From NCBI GenBank assembly GCA_013288645.1, contig JABDBL010000013.1:1-64000 (forward strand): DNA of 64,000 bases. Direction: 5' to 3'. Under the pieces are notes generated by a model that did no database searches, had not been told where the DNA came from, and saw only the letters and a list, made by a program, of their open reading frames with translations. Source of the stretch: Candidatus Melainabacteria bacterium (GTDB lineage Bacteria; Cyanobacteriota; Vampirovibrionia; Obscuribacterales; Obscuribacteraceae). Shown in pieces: positions 17,957 to 26,100 of the stretch; position 1 is the first letter of the stretch, and each line of letters begins with the position of its first letter. The position numbers and the translations under genes are program-made.

Positions 17957-19222
17957 TTAACGAATGGTACTGACTTCCCTTACATCTCGGTTAACATTGG
18001 TGTCTACAGCCTGATTAAAGTCAGGATTATAGGAGGATTGAATGGTTTTTGCCGTGTTGACTACGTAACTGCGTCCTTTCCAATTCACTTGACTGCCGCT
18101 AACTACGAGATAAGCGGCATGAAAATAAAGAGCACTCACTGCAAGACTGCCAAAGGGAAATAAGAAAAAGTTGCGCCAATCAACACCCGCATGGTGTTGA
18201 GACGTTTTTTCAAACCAAAAAGCTATAAGAAGAAATTGCACTGCTACCAGCGCTAATAAACTTAGTGTCAGGCTGTCAGTGTGACCGGTAAAGATCTTTT
18301 GGCAAACCAGCAGCAATTGAACAAACGGAAATAAGGCTACCGAATTGATCATGAATAAAATGATTAGCAGATTAGGAATACGACTGTCTATTAACGAATA
18401 AAGATTTTTAGTCCAACCCTGCCAAAGAGTGTTTAGATCTGTATACATCCGAACACTGTACAGGGACCTACCATCCGCGACCTCAATTTTATAAGCCTTG
18501 TCTTTAAATACTTGAGCTAACGCATGATCTTCAACGATTTCATTACGCACACTTTGATGGCCACCTACTGCAAAATAGGGAGCACGTCGACAAATAATGT
18601 ATTGTCCATATGCATATGCCCGATGACATTCTGGATCGTTGACTTGGTGAAATGGATCCCCTAGTAAGAAAGAGCTCAATAAGATTGGCATAATTAGCTT
18701 TTCAGGAAAACTGCCTAATTCCTGTGTCGGCAAAAAAGAGACCATATCGGCTTGCTGCTTAACCGCATAATGGACTGAATCAGCAAGAGCATTAGGTTTG
18801 TGATAGGTATCAGCATCGGTAAAAACAAACCATTCACCAGTGGCGTAATTCACAGCATGGGCCAAAGCATTGCACTTTCCAATCCAGCCGCTGGGTAAAT
18901 CCTTTCCGTGAACAAATTTAATACGATTTTTTTCATCGGCATCAACATAAGACTGAATTATCCGGGCCGTATTATCAGTCGAGCGATCATCAATAACAAT
19001 AATTTCGAAATTTGGATAATCTTGGGCCAATAAAGAGGCTATACAACGACCGATCTTGCTTTCTTCGTTACGCGCCGGCACAAGAATAGAAATGAAAGGA
19101 AGTTCGCTCCCAGACGAGTTTGCGCTCGCCACTGGACGCAAAAGTGCATAGAATGCATAGGTGAGGGCAAAGAAACCTGCAATGAGCAAAGTATTGCTTA
19201 ATACCCAACTAAATAAAATCAC
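17957..19222 (-). CDS. Membrane glycosyltransferase family 2 (CrtQ/HpnB-like)
   Basis: 421 residues. An N-terminal membrane helix (3-25) is followed by a GT-A catalytic domain: LVPARNEE, IIVIDDRSTDNTA, the metal-binding FTDADTY, the putative base VEDHALA, and a WQGWTKN site. Three more helices lie near the C-terminus. This arrangement matches family 2 enzymes that add sugars to carotenoid or hopanoid-type lipids, though the acceptor here is unknown. The GTG start overlaps the stop of the 3-hydroxyacyl-CoA dehydrogenase gene by 4 bp (GTGA), so the two are coupled. Confidence 0.8.
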   Translation of the reverse strand: MILFSWVLSNTLLIAGFFALTYAFYALLRPVASANSSGSELPFISILVPARNEESKIGRCIASLLAQDYPNFEIIVIDDRSTDNTARIIQSYVDADEKNRIKFVHGKDLPSGWIGKCNALAHAVNYATGEWFVFTDADTYHKPNALADSVHYAVKQQADMVSFLPTQELGSFPEKLIMPILLSSFLLGDPFHQVNDPECHRAYAYGQYIICRRAPYFAVGGHQSVRNEIVEDHALAQVFKDKAYKIEVADGRSLYSVRMYTDLNTLWQGWTKNLYSLIDSRIPNLLIILFMINSVALFPFVQLLLVCQKIFTGHTDSLTLSLLALVAVQFLLIAFWFEKTSQHHAGVDWRNFFLFPFGSLAVSALYFHAAYLVVSGSQVNWKGRSYVVNTAKTIQSSYNPDFNQAVDTNVNRDVREVSTIR

Positions 19223-20091
19223 TGTGCCGCACCGTAACTATAAAAACCTTTACCAGTTTTGCATCCTAAATGCCCTGCATTCACTAATTGCCGCATGAGG
19301 GGACAGGGACGATATTTTGGATCACCAAATCCGCTGTGCAAAGTTTCCATGATACTCAAGCAAATGTCAAGACCGATAAAATCCGCCAAAGCCAATGGTC
19401 CCATCGGGTGGTTATAACCTAGCGTCATACCTTGGTCAATTTCTTCGGGTGTGGACAACCCCTCCATTAAAGCAAATGCGGCCTCATTAAGCAAAACCAT
19501 ACCTAAGCGCGAAGTAACAAAGCCAGGAAAATCTTTAGATCTTATTACGGTCTTGCCAAGAACCTTACCAAAGTCTGCCACATATTTAATGGTCTGTTCG
19601 CTAGTATCTACGGCTGGAATTATTTCGAGCAATTTCATAATATGAGCGGGCGAAAAGAAATGCATACCAATAAATTTTTTAGAACGTTTGGTTGCTGCAG
19701 CCAATGCAGTAATAGAAAGGGAAGAGGTATTGGATGCAAAAATAGTCGTCTGGGCAAATTTTTTATCCAAAATGCTAAATAGTTCCTTTTTTATTGTTAG
19801 ATTTTCAGCTATAGCTTCAATAACCAAGTCACAGTCTGGCAATTTGTCAAGATTATCGATAGTAGTCAAGCTATTTCTTGCCCTTTGCAAATCATCTTTT
19901 TTTATCAGACTTTTTTCCAAAGCGGTGTTACCAAATTTTGTGAAGGTTGCTTGCGCCTTCTTTAAGGCATCTGGATATTTATCGTATAAGCAAACCTTAG
20001 CCTCACTTTTAGTTGTAATCAAATAAGCAATGGCGCTACCCATAAAGCCTGCGCCAGCAATAAAAACTGATGAAACAAAAGATTTAGTCAT
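19219..20091 (-). CDS. 3-hydroxyacyl-CoA (3-hydroxybutyryl-CoA) dehydrogenase
   Basis: 290 residues, the normal size for stand-alone enzymes of the Hbd/PaaH type. The Rossmann motif is GAGFMGSAIA. The substrate and catalytic regions are visible as ASNTSSLSITALAA, the catalytic-His stretch GMHFFSPAHIMKLLEI, and the C-terminal GPLALADFIGLD plus GKTGKGFY. It oxidises 3-hydroxyacyl-CoA with NAD(P). No thiolase or crotonase lies near, so whether it acts in butyrate-type fermentation or beta-oxidation is open. Coupled to the downstream glycosyltransferase by a 4-bp overlap; divergent from ispF. Confidence 0.9.
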   Translation of the reverse strand: MTKSFVSSVFIAGAGFMGSAIAYLITTKSEAKVCLYDKYPDALKKAQATFTKFGNTALEKSLIKKDDLQRARNSLTTIDNLDKLPDCDLVIEAIAENLTIKKELFSILDKKFAQTTIFASNTSSLSITALAAATKRSKKFIGMHFFSPAHIMKLLEIIPAVDTSEQTIKYVADFGKVLGKTVIRSKDFPGFVTSRLGMVLLNEAAFALMEGLSTPEEIDQGMTLGYNHPMGPLALADFIGLDICLSIMETLHSGFGDPKYRPCPLMRQLVNAGHLGCKTGKGFYSYGAAQ

Positions 20092-20249
20092 GAATGAGAA
20101 GTTTAGCGCACTTATTGGCAGCTACTTGAATCGATTTATTAATGATGATTGAGATATTGCTAGAGTCGCCAGACTATCTAGAAATATAGACAAATAAAAT
20201 TTTTCTATCCAAACAAAGTATTATATGTTCGCAATAAGAGGAGTTATTT

Positions 20250-20738
20250 GTGCCCAACAATAGCTTGAGAATCGGAACTGGTTTCGATATCCATCGTTTA
20301 GTAAAAGGCAAACGCCTGATTTTAGGTGGGGTGCACATACCTCACGATTTAGGATTACATGGCACATCTGATGGCGATGCTTTAATTCATGCACTCATCG
20401 ATGCCCTGCTAGGAGCCACTTGCTTGGGTGACATTGGCAAATCATTTCCAGTTGATGATCCTAAATACGAAAATGCTGACAGTACAAAATTGCTTGCTCA
20501 AGTAATAGAACAAGTTAAAAAAGAAAACTGGTCAATAATCAATATTGATTCAGTGGTGGTGTGCGAACAGCCAAGACTTTCACCATGGTATAGCCAGATG
20601 AGAGATAATCTAGCTCAAATACTAGAAATACCAAAAGACACTATAAGTATTAAAGCTAAAACTTGTGAAAAACTTGGTGATATCGGCAGTGGTGCAGCTA
20701 TTGCAGTGCAAGTTGTTGCTCTTATGGAGAGAGTGTAA
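20250..20738 (+). CDS. ispF: 2-C-methyl-D-erythritol 2,4-cyclodiphosphate synthase
   Basis: 162 residues, full length. The zinc-site DIH is in GTGFDIHRL, the hallmark SDGDALIHALIDALLGA follows, and the CDP-binding end reads KTCEKLGDIGSGAAIA. The enzyme cyclises CDP-methylerythritol phosphate in the non-mevalonate isoprenoid pathway. The GTG start at 20250 has a good GAGGAG 7 nt upstream, and no better start exists. It stands alone without ispD. Isoprenoid supply fits the lipid-directed glycosyltransferase nearby only loosely. Confidence 0.95.
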   Translation: MPNNSLRIGTGFDIHRLVKGKRLILGGVHIPHDLGLHGTSDGDALIHALIDALLGATCLGDIGKSFPVDDPKYENADSTKLLAQVIEQVKKENWSIINIDSVVVCEQPRLSPWYSQMRDNLAQILEIPKDTISIKAKTCEKLGDIGSGAAIAVQVVALMERV

Positions 20739-20886
20739 TGATCACTCGTTCGCAATGCCATAAAAAGTTTTCGATTCGCATTCTCGTTCAAGTTATAGAA
20801 TATAAGAGTCTCTATTGTAATATTCTATGATTTTCGTAATGTTATTATGGCCAAATCTCCTTCTAACCGTGTGAATATTTAAAATC

Positions 20887-21891
20887 ATGAAAAAATATTT
20901 TCTGCCTATTTTCAGTGCTTTGGTTGTTGCTTTTCCCGCCGCGTTTGCAGCTCAGTCAAAATGGGAGCAGGACATGAAAGAAGGACAAGAAGCTTTTCAC
21001 CAAGGAGAACTTGGTAAGGCAGAAAATGCATTTTTGTCTGCCATTACAGAAGCTAAAAAGTCCGGGAAAAATGATCTAAGGGCGGCAAAAAGTTTGAGCA
21101 GCCTGGCTGCGGCTTATAATAACGATGAAAAATTGGCTGATGCCGAGAATACATTTAAGCAGGCGCTTTCGATCAGAGAACAAATATTGAAACCTGGGCA
21201 TCCTGATCTGTGGAAAAATCTTATCGATCTTTCTGAGGTGTACGAACTAGAAGGCAAATTTAGTGATGCTGAAGCTTCATTAAAACATGCCCTGGCTATT
21301 CGACAACAGGCGGTGGGACCAAATCATCCTGATATTGCTGATAACTTATGTGATCTCGCCGCATTTTATGAAGACGACTTTAGTAAGAAAAAACAATCAG
21401 ATTATAATCAAGCTGAAATTTTGTACAAACGCGCTCTTACTATTAGAGAAAAAAGATGCGGTGCAAACAGCCTGCTTGTTGCCAATACTCTTGACGAGAT
21501 GACAGATTTATATGATAAATGGGTTAAATATGCTGAAGCCGAACAATTGTGTAGACGAGCTTTTTCTATCCATGAAAATATGCATAAATTTAAAGGTATT
21601 GAAAATAAATTTGATTACTTACATAAATTTGATTACATACAAAATAAACTTGATTACTTACATAAATTAGCCGATCTTTGTGATAAACAAGGCAAATACA
21701 ATGAGGCGGAGAAGTTTTATAAACAGGCCATTGTGATAGCCGAAAAAACTTGGGGGAAAGACAACGCTGGGATCGATCCATATCTAAATTATTTCAGTGA
21801 TTTTCTGCGGACAAGGAAGCGCGACAGTGAAGCTGAGAAAGTGGAATCACGCATGATTCTCCTAGAATCACATAGCGGTGCTGGCCCGTGA
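20887..21891 (+). CDS. Secreted TPR protein, kinesin-light-chain-like
   Basis: 334 residues. Signal peptide MKKYFLPIFSALVVAFPAAF (cleavage near AFA). Six or so 42-residue TPRs of the kinesin-light-chain kind follow, with the repeated core A...L..AL.IRE....P.HPD.A..L..LA..Y. Between repeats five and six the regular spacing is broken by a short Asp/Tyr-rich insertion (FDYLHKFDYIQNKLDYLHK) encoded by a threefold 18-bp DNA repeat. Presumably periplasmic or surface-exposed and protein-binding. It resembles the 1424-2167 gene product. Partner unknown. Confidence 0.82.
   Translation: MKKYFLPIFSALVVAFPAAFAAQSKWEQDMKEGQEAFHQGELGKAENAFLSAITEAKKSGKNDLRAAKSLSSLAAAYNNDEKLADAENTFKQALSIREQILKPGHPDLWKNLIDLSEVYELEGKFSDAEASLKHALAIRQQAVGPNHPDIADNLCDLAAFYEDDFSKKKQSDYNQAEILYKRALTIREKRCGANSLLVANTLDEMTDLYDKWVKYAEAEQLCRRAFSIHENMHKFKGIENKFDYLHKFDYIQNKLDYLHKLADLCDKQGKYNEAEKFYKQAIVIAEKTWGKDNAGIDPYLNYFSDFLRTRKRDSEAEKVESRMILLESHSGAGP
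21607..21663 (+). repeat. Threefold 18-bp coding microrepeat inside the TPR gene
   Basis: The unit AAATTTGATTACTTACAT begins at 21607, 21625 and 21646, with three substitutions in the second copy, one in the third and a 3-bp spacer before the third. All copies keep the reading frame and add a (K)(F/L)DY(L/I)xx repeat between two TPRs. Likely slippage-generated and probably length-variable. Confidence 0.75.
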
Positions 21892-21908
21892 CTTGGCTAT
21901 TCGATATC

Positions 21909-22580
21909 CTAACCCAGCCCTGCTTTCTTTCCCCTAGGAGGAATTATACCTTGCATGTGAGGATTAAATGTTTCAGGTGGTTCACCTCGCTCTATTGATT
22001 CAATCATCTGCAATAGTAATGAAGCTCAAGATTCCTCCTTTTCAAACTCCGTTCATGCGATCAATGTTGGAGTGATACCGTGATAAAATTTACTCTAACA
22101 ATATTCTCAGTTCATCGGCCGTTTTGCAAATACAAACTTCAGGATAGTCATTTGGCCGATCCGTTAAGCATTTGTCTGATGGTGCAATTGCTATTGTTTT
22201 TCAGTTACCGGCAGCATTACCCAGTTTCCTGCACAGAGTAGCTCAAACAGGAAATTAGTTAGTTTAGGCGAATGTCGATAAACGGCGACCATGCAACTAG
22301 TTTCCAGATTGTGGGCAAAAAGATCGGCTGAGCCACCATCATTAAAATTCAAATCAAAACAGCCATGATCATCCGGTCCTTTAGCTCCTGCTGTGCTCAC
22401 AACCTTCAGGACAGCTTTTACTTCGTCTGCACTTAGCGGATCACTGATAAGACTTGGTTCAGGAAAAAGATATCAAAACTCATGCAGACTCGCAAAAATA
22501 TTGATGACGGCGCTCGTAAAGAAGAAACGTAGATTGTATGATGGGTTCTTAGATGAGTTAAGTTTTAGTAGCGCGGTGAA
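21909..22580 (-). pseudogene. Decayed gene of about 220 codons, family unknown
   Basis: Reading the minus strand from about 22580 gives protein-like sequence with three in-frame TGA codons and two compensating one-base shifts. Segment 1 (to about 22194) reads FFFTSAVINIFASLHEF, TGA at 22473-22475, YLFPEPSLISDPLSADEVK and later NFLFELLCAGNWVMLPVTEK. After loss of one A in an A-run, frame 2 reads IAIAPSDKCLTDRPNDYPEV and ADELRILLE. One extra base near 22092 restores frame 1: KFYHGITPTLIA, TGA at 22053-22055, TEFEKEES, TGA at 22026-22028, ASLLLQMIESIERGEPPETF, ending IPPRGKKAGLG and TAG at 21909-21911. Upstream remains may extend to about 22650 in another frame. The rest of the gap to 22774 shows nothing clear. 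Confidence 0.6.
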
Positions 22581-22774
22581 CTACGACTACCCTCAAAAGT
22601 TTAAATGTTTTAGCTAAAGCATATAAACTATCGTTGAAAAGTTATCTAAATAAAGTAGCTGAATATGTCTGACTAATTTGAAGACCTGGAGAGGGCGAAG
22701 CAATAAAGTAACAGTGGCAAAAATTGATATTATATGTTACTTTTCAATAGATATTTGGGGAGGGGGGACAAATA

Positions 22775-24301
22775 ATGATTCAATGGAGCCGATTACTAAA
22801 ACTTTGTTTGGTCATTGTTCTGCTTTGGGTCACTGCTGATGCTATTGCTGTATTTGCCTGCGGCTCTCTTGCACCAGCAAGATTTACTAATACTATTGGC
22901 TTTGTATCGGAATTAGAGAAGGATGGTAAGCGTATACATCTTCTCGGTTACCAAAACACAGCCCAAAATAAAATCTATGGTGGCAATGCTTTATTTTTGC
23001 CCATTCCTGCTATTCCCGGTACGATGTCCGAAAAAAATATTGTCGATACGTCTGATATCTCGTATTTTATGGATGAGATGCAGAGAACAGTGACAAAGCC
23101 ACTGATTTCTCCTTCTGTGTGCAGTGGCATTGTATTTCTTGCTCTTCTAGCTCTATGGTTCTTCTTTCCAATCCCCGGATCAAATTTCTTGAAGAAGATG
23201 ATAAGCACCACATTCATCACTACCCTTGTAGTGGGACTATGTATATTAGTTGGCATTGGAGTTGGACTTTTTGGGGAGTTAATTCATGGGCAAATGGCTT
23301 CTACTCCAACTCAAGTAACTACCAATACCAATGCTGATACCAAGCCTAATCTTCCTTTGCGGCAAAGTGCTTCCAATACTACTGTTGCCCCACAGGGACA
23401 AGAAGCCACTTATGTCACGGGTGTAAATACAGCCGGAACGATCCGGGTAAATAATTTGGCCAATCTTGCTGCAATCCTAAATGCTATTACTAGCACCACT
23501 TTAATAGGTGGCATACTCACAGGTATCGTTTTAATAGTGCGTGGCTTTACCAAAAAAAATTTCAAAGCTAGCTTTATGGGAACAGACATTCCTGGTATAC
23601 AAATTTTAGCTGGCATACAGCTCATTCTTGTGGCATTCGTTTTTCCAATAATCATAAACTGGTTGATTGCTTCGGCTTACGATGCTCCTTTATTTGGTGA
23701 TCCTGGAGAGGCTGTTGTCTTCAATAGCGGCATTTACACAATTGTACTTGCCTCGGATGTGTCGCAAATACATGTTGCTCTTAATAAAGTTCCAGAGAAC
23801 AAACGTCCGGCTTTGAACCGCGAATTTTTTAATGCTTATAGCAAGTGGTATAAGGGCTGGACATTTGCTCTTTGTTGCTTTGATAATCAAGATGCGTTAA
23901 GGGCTACTCCCATGCTCTGGTGGTACGAGCCTAAATATCCTGACCTTATGTTTTTCCCGGCACTGGACGCGCATACTGGCAAACCACCAGATCTCGATGC
24001 CCAAGTTGAGGTAGATCACTGCCTGGTGGTGGCAAGTGATAAAGTAGAGTCTTTTCAAGATCTAATTCACATGGTAATTTCGCCCTGGCGCGATTTTCAA
24101 TTCATTACAAACCGAAGCGCAGAGAAACAAACGTATATTCCGCAGCGCATCATGGGACACTTTTATAAGGAGGTCATGTCCCAAGGCGATTTTCTTTTCC
24201 GCATAAAGGATGTAAGAAAAGGAATCTTTGAGCCAAAGAGAGCATTGCCACCAGGCGTAAGCAGTCCTCAATCTATTTGGAATTGTTCGGACAAAGGCTA
24301 A
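22775..24301 (+). CDS. Membrane protein: split soluble domain with a four-helix insertion
   Basis: 508 residues. Residues 8-28 form a signal or anchor helix ending in FAC-G, a weak lipobox at Cys29. A soluble part follows (30-110, with GGNALFLPIPAIPGTMSE and ISYFMDEMQ). Membrane helices lie at about 116-134, 150-170, 240-256 and 282-303, with a Thr/Asn-rich linker at 177-226. A large C-terminal soluble part (315-508) contains MLWWYEPKYPDLMFFPALD. The two soluble parts resemble the halves of an uncharacterised bacterial family as I remember it, but that is not verified. The last helix pair (230-310) is related to the 25492 protein. Very strong GGGGAGGGGGG site before the ATG. Function unknown. 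Confidence 0.7.
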   Translation: MIQWSRLLKLCLVIVLLWVTADAIAVFACGSLAPARFTNTIGFVSELEKDGKRIHLLGYQNTAQNKIYGGNALFLPIPAIPGTMSEKNIVDTSDISYFMDEMQRTVTKPLISPSVCSGIVFLALLALWFFFPIPGSNFLKKMISTTFITTLVVGLCILVGIGVGLFGELIHGQMASTPTQVTTNTNADTKPNLPLRQSASNTTVAPQGQEATYVTGVNTAGTIRVNNLANLAAILNAITSTTLIGGILTGIVLIVRGFTKKNFKASFMGTDIPGIQILAGIQLILVAFVFPIIINWLIASAYDAPLFGDPGEAVVFNSGIYTIVLASDVSQIHVALNKVPENKRPALNREFFNAYSKWYKGWTFALCCFDNQDALRATPMLWWYEPKYPDLMFFPALDAHTGKPPDLDAQVEVDHCLVVASDKVESFQDLIHMVISPWRDFQFITNRSAEKQTYIPQRIMGHFYKEVMSQGDFLFRIKDVRKGIFEPKRALPPGVSSPQSIWNCSDKG

Positions 24302-24348
24302 TATATTGTCGAAACACATGTTTTTGCAACATAGCCATATAGAGAAAC

Positions 24349-24903
24349 ATGAAAAAGTATCATCTGCGAGAACCAGCAAGAATCCTCTTCCATCTGGATC
24401 ATGGGTATACTAAAATATCTCTGGAAAGAACGGAGGGAAAAGGTCTTGCTTATGGGGGTGCTGAATGGGACATCCCGACTGCAAGCATTCCTCCGTATCT
24501 GCGAAAAATCGGTGCTCGGTTCATCATTATTACCGATACCATAACTCCTGAAGAAAATGATTCTGTCGAAGATATACGAAAAGAGCAGCTGATTCGTGTA
24601 GAAAACGGTTTCTGTGTCCGAGTGATAAATACATTTACATTGATTGGACGTGGCTTAATAGTAGTTGTCAGTCCGTGGGGAATTGACCGGTACCCCGCGT
24701 TAGGTGAAATTGGTAGCGCGAAAACGAATAAAGTTCGAGTGGAAATTCATCGTCCAGATGGTACTAGTTTAAGATTGTACGGATCGTTAGAAGGTATTTC
24801 TCCAAATGTATTTGGTTCCGCTACCATAAACTTGGGCGATATCGATCAGAAGGAAGTACCAATAGGATCGCAGATTTGGTCTTGCGAAGAATCTAAAGAC
24901 TGA
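24349..24903 (+). CDS. Stand-alone EF-Tu domain-II-like beta-barrel protein
   Basis: 184 residues, no signal peptide or GTPase motifs. The C-terminal half reads like domain II of translational GTPases: CVRVINTFTLIGRGLIVVV (compare the family pattern VEDVF.I.GRG.VV.G), then KVRVEIHRPDGTSLRLYGSL and ATINLGDIDQKEVPIGSQIW, where EF-Tu-like proteins have a loop, a strand and ...V..GD.L. The N-terminal 85 residues are not recognised. The fold call is from pattern recognition and is moderately secure; any role in translation is not implied. It lies between two membrane or secreted orphan genes on the same strand. Confidence 0.6.
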   Translation: MKKYHLREPARILFHLDHGYTKISLERTEGKGLAYGGAEWDIPTASIPPYLRKIGARFIIITDTITPEENDSVEDIRKEQLIRVENGFCVRVINTFTLIGRGLIVVVSPWGIDRYPALGEIGSAKTNKVRVEIHRPDGTSLRLYGSLEGISPNVFGSATINLGDIDQKEVPIGSQIWSCEESKD

Positions 24904-24930
24904 CATTAAAGGATAAGTTACGATAACACT

Positions 24931-25254
24931 ATGGATAACACGGGGAACAATACAATATTTGCCAGTTTACTTTTGGTAATCTGTACGACGATGGGCTTTG
25001 CTGATCCGACACATGAAAAGGCATCTCCCCAAGATATACAATTGAGCCGGGTCAGTATAGGGCTCGGCGCTGTGGAATCTATTAGTCTCCCGCTGGACTG
25101 GAAATTAGATCGTGTGCCAAACAGCACCAGCACAGATCAATATTTTCATGAAGTGAAAACAGGCGCATTTAAAGACTGTAACGCGGCACTGGGTGTTTAC
25201 ACTCCGCACAAATGTAATCCAGAAACCATTAGACACCTAGAGTTGGGAAATTAG
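24931..25254 (+). CDS. Small secreted protein, unknown
   Basis: 107 residues. A hydrophobic N-terminal segment (IFASLLLVICTTMGFA, residues 9-24) fits a signal peptide with cleavage after FA. The mature part of about 83 residues is polar with two cysteines (DCN and KCN) that may pair. No family recognised. It starts 27 bp after the 24349 gene and likely shares its transcript. It may be a shortened member of a longer family, since it ends without a clear C-terminal domain, but I cannot show that. Confidence 0.5.
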   Translation: MDNTGNNTIFASLLLVICTTMGFADPTHEKASPQDIQLSRVSIGLGAVESISLPLDWKLDRVPNSTSTDQYFHEVKTGAFKDCNAALGVYTPHKCNPETIRHLELGN

Positions 25255-25491
25255 CAGCTGCATATGCGGAAAAGCAGTAAACAGAAGTGGCAAAGGCAAT
25301 TGCAAATAAATAGACTCTTGACATTCATCAGTAAGGCTGGTAAGCTTTTTGACTAGCTTGAAGTCATTTACCAAGACTTTCAATTACTAATTACTAGACA
25401 AGGTAATGATGCTGATAATGGGGCAAGCCTCTAGGGATGTCTGCGGATTAGCCACTGCTATCGGTGGCACCTTACCATGGAGATCAATATT

Positions 25492-25932
25492 ATGATTTAT
25501 TTGTTGAGGAGCAGTCCGCATCAGATATTTGCAGACATCCTAATATTTCTATGTGTTGTAGCCTTTTCTGTGATTATGCTCATTCCAGCCAAAGCGCAAG
25601 ATCTACAAAATACCTCTATTTGTCCGCAAAACCCTGGATCTATCTACCTGGGTACCGATGAAGTCCGAGATAACAAACTGGCTAAACTTGAAACAGTTTT
25701 AAACATAATTGCAGGTGTTTTGGAAATTGCAGTTCTTATTGGTGGTGCGATTTTGATTATGCGTTCAATAGTCTTAGCAGATTCACTTTTCGTAATTCCT
25801 ATATTTAAACGGAAGCTCGGCAGACGCAGTCAGTTTATTTCTGGATGTGCACTAATTGCAATGGGATTGAATATTCCTGCAACTACTAATTGGCTTATTG
25901 TGTTCTTACGTGATGCGAACATCACGTCTTAA
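25492..25932 (+). CDS. Small membrane protein carrying the duplicated two-helix module
   Basis: 146 residues from ATG at 25492, with GGAG 9 nt upstream (an ATG at 25477 overlaps that site). An N-terminal signal or anchor helix (14-31, ending near AKAQ) is followed by a short loop with a Cys and then two helices (about 68-92 and 114-137). The region KLETVLNIIAGVLEIAVLIG, then GCALIAMG and NWLIVFLRDA parallels residues 230-310 of the 22775 protein (NLAAILNAITSTTLIGGILT, then NWLIASAYDA). The two genes therefore share a module. A third, partial copy follows in the same frame after the stop. Function unknown. Confidence 0.65.
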   Translation: MIYLLRSSPHQIFADILIFLCVVAFSVIMLIPAKAQDLQNTSICPQNPGSIYLGTDEVRDNKLAKLETVLNIIAGVLEIAVLIGGAILIMRSIVLADSLFVIPIFKRKLGRRSQFISGCALIAMGLNIPATTNWLIVFLRDANITS

Positions 25933-26028
25933 AGCTGTCGATTGAGTAATTTACAGCTAAGATTTGGATGCGGACTGATTATAATGGGGATTGCTATACT
26001 TGGAATTGTTAATTGGCTTCTTATGTAG
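25933..26028 (+). pseudogene. Third, truncated copy of the two-helix module
   Basis: Directly after the TAA of the 25492 gene, and in the same frame, 31 codons read LQLRFGCGLIIMGIAILGIV then NWLLM and a TAG at 26026-26028. They align with the end of the preceding protein (RSQFISGCALIAMGLNIPAT, NWLIVFL), and the DNA is also visibly similar. No start codon or ribosome-binding site belongs to it. It is best read as the leftover of a tandem duplication of the module's last helix. Confidence 0.6.
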
Positions 26029-26100
26029 CGCGTGGTGCATGTTATATTGGTGAATGATGAATTTGAGAACTAAGTTCAACAATTATCCAGAAAGGCGCCA

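Noticed and set aside
21909-22580. TGA read as Trp (recoded genome)
   Set aside because: Other genes in the window use TGA as a stop (for example the 2320-2661 and M20 genes) and TGG for Trp, and the locus also has frameshifts, so gene decay explains it better.
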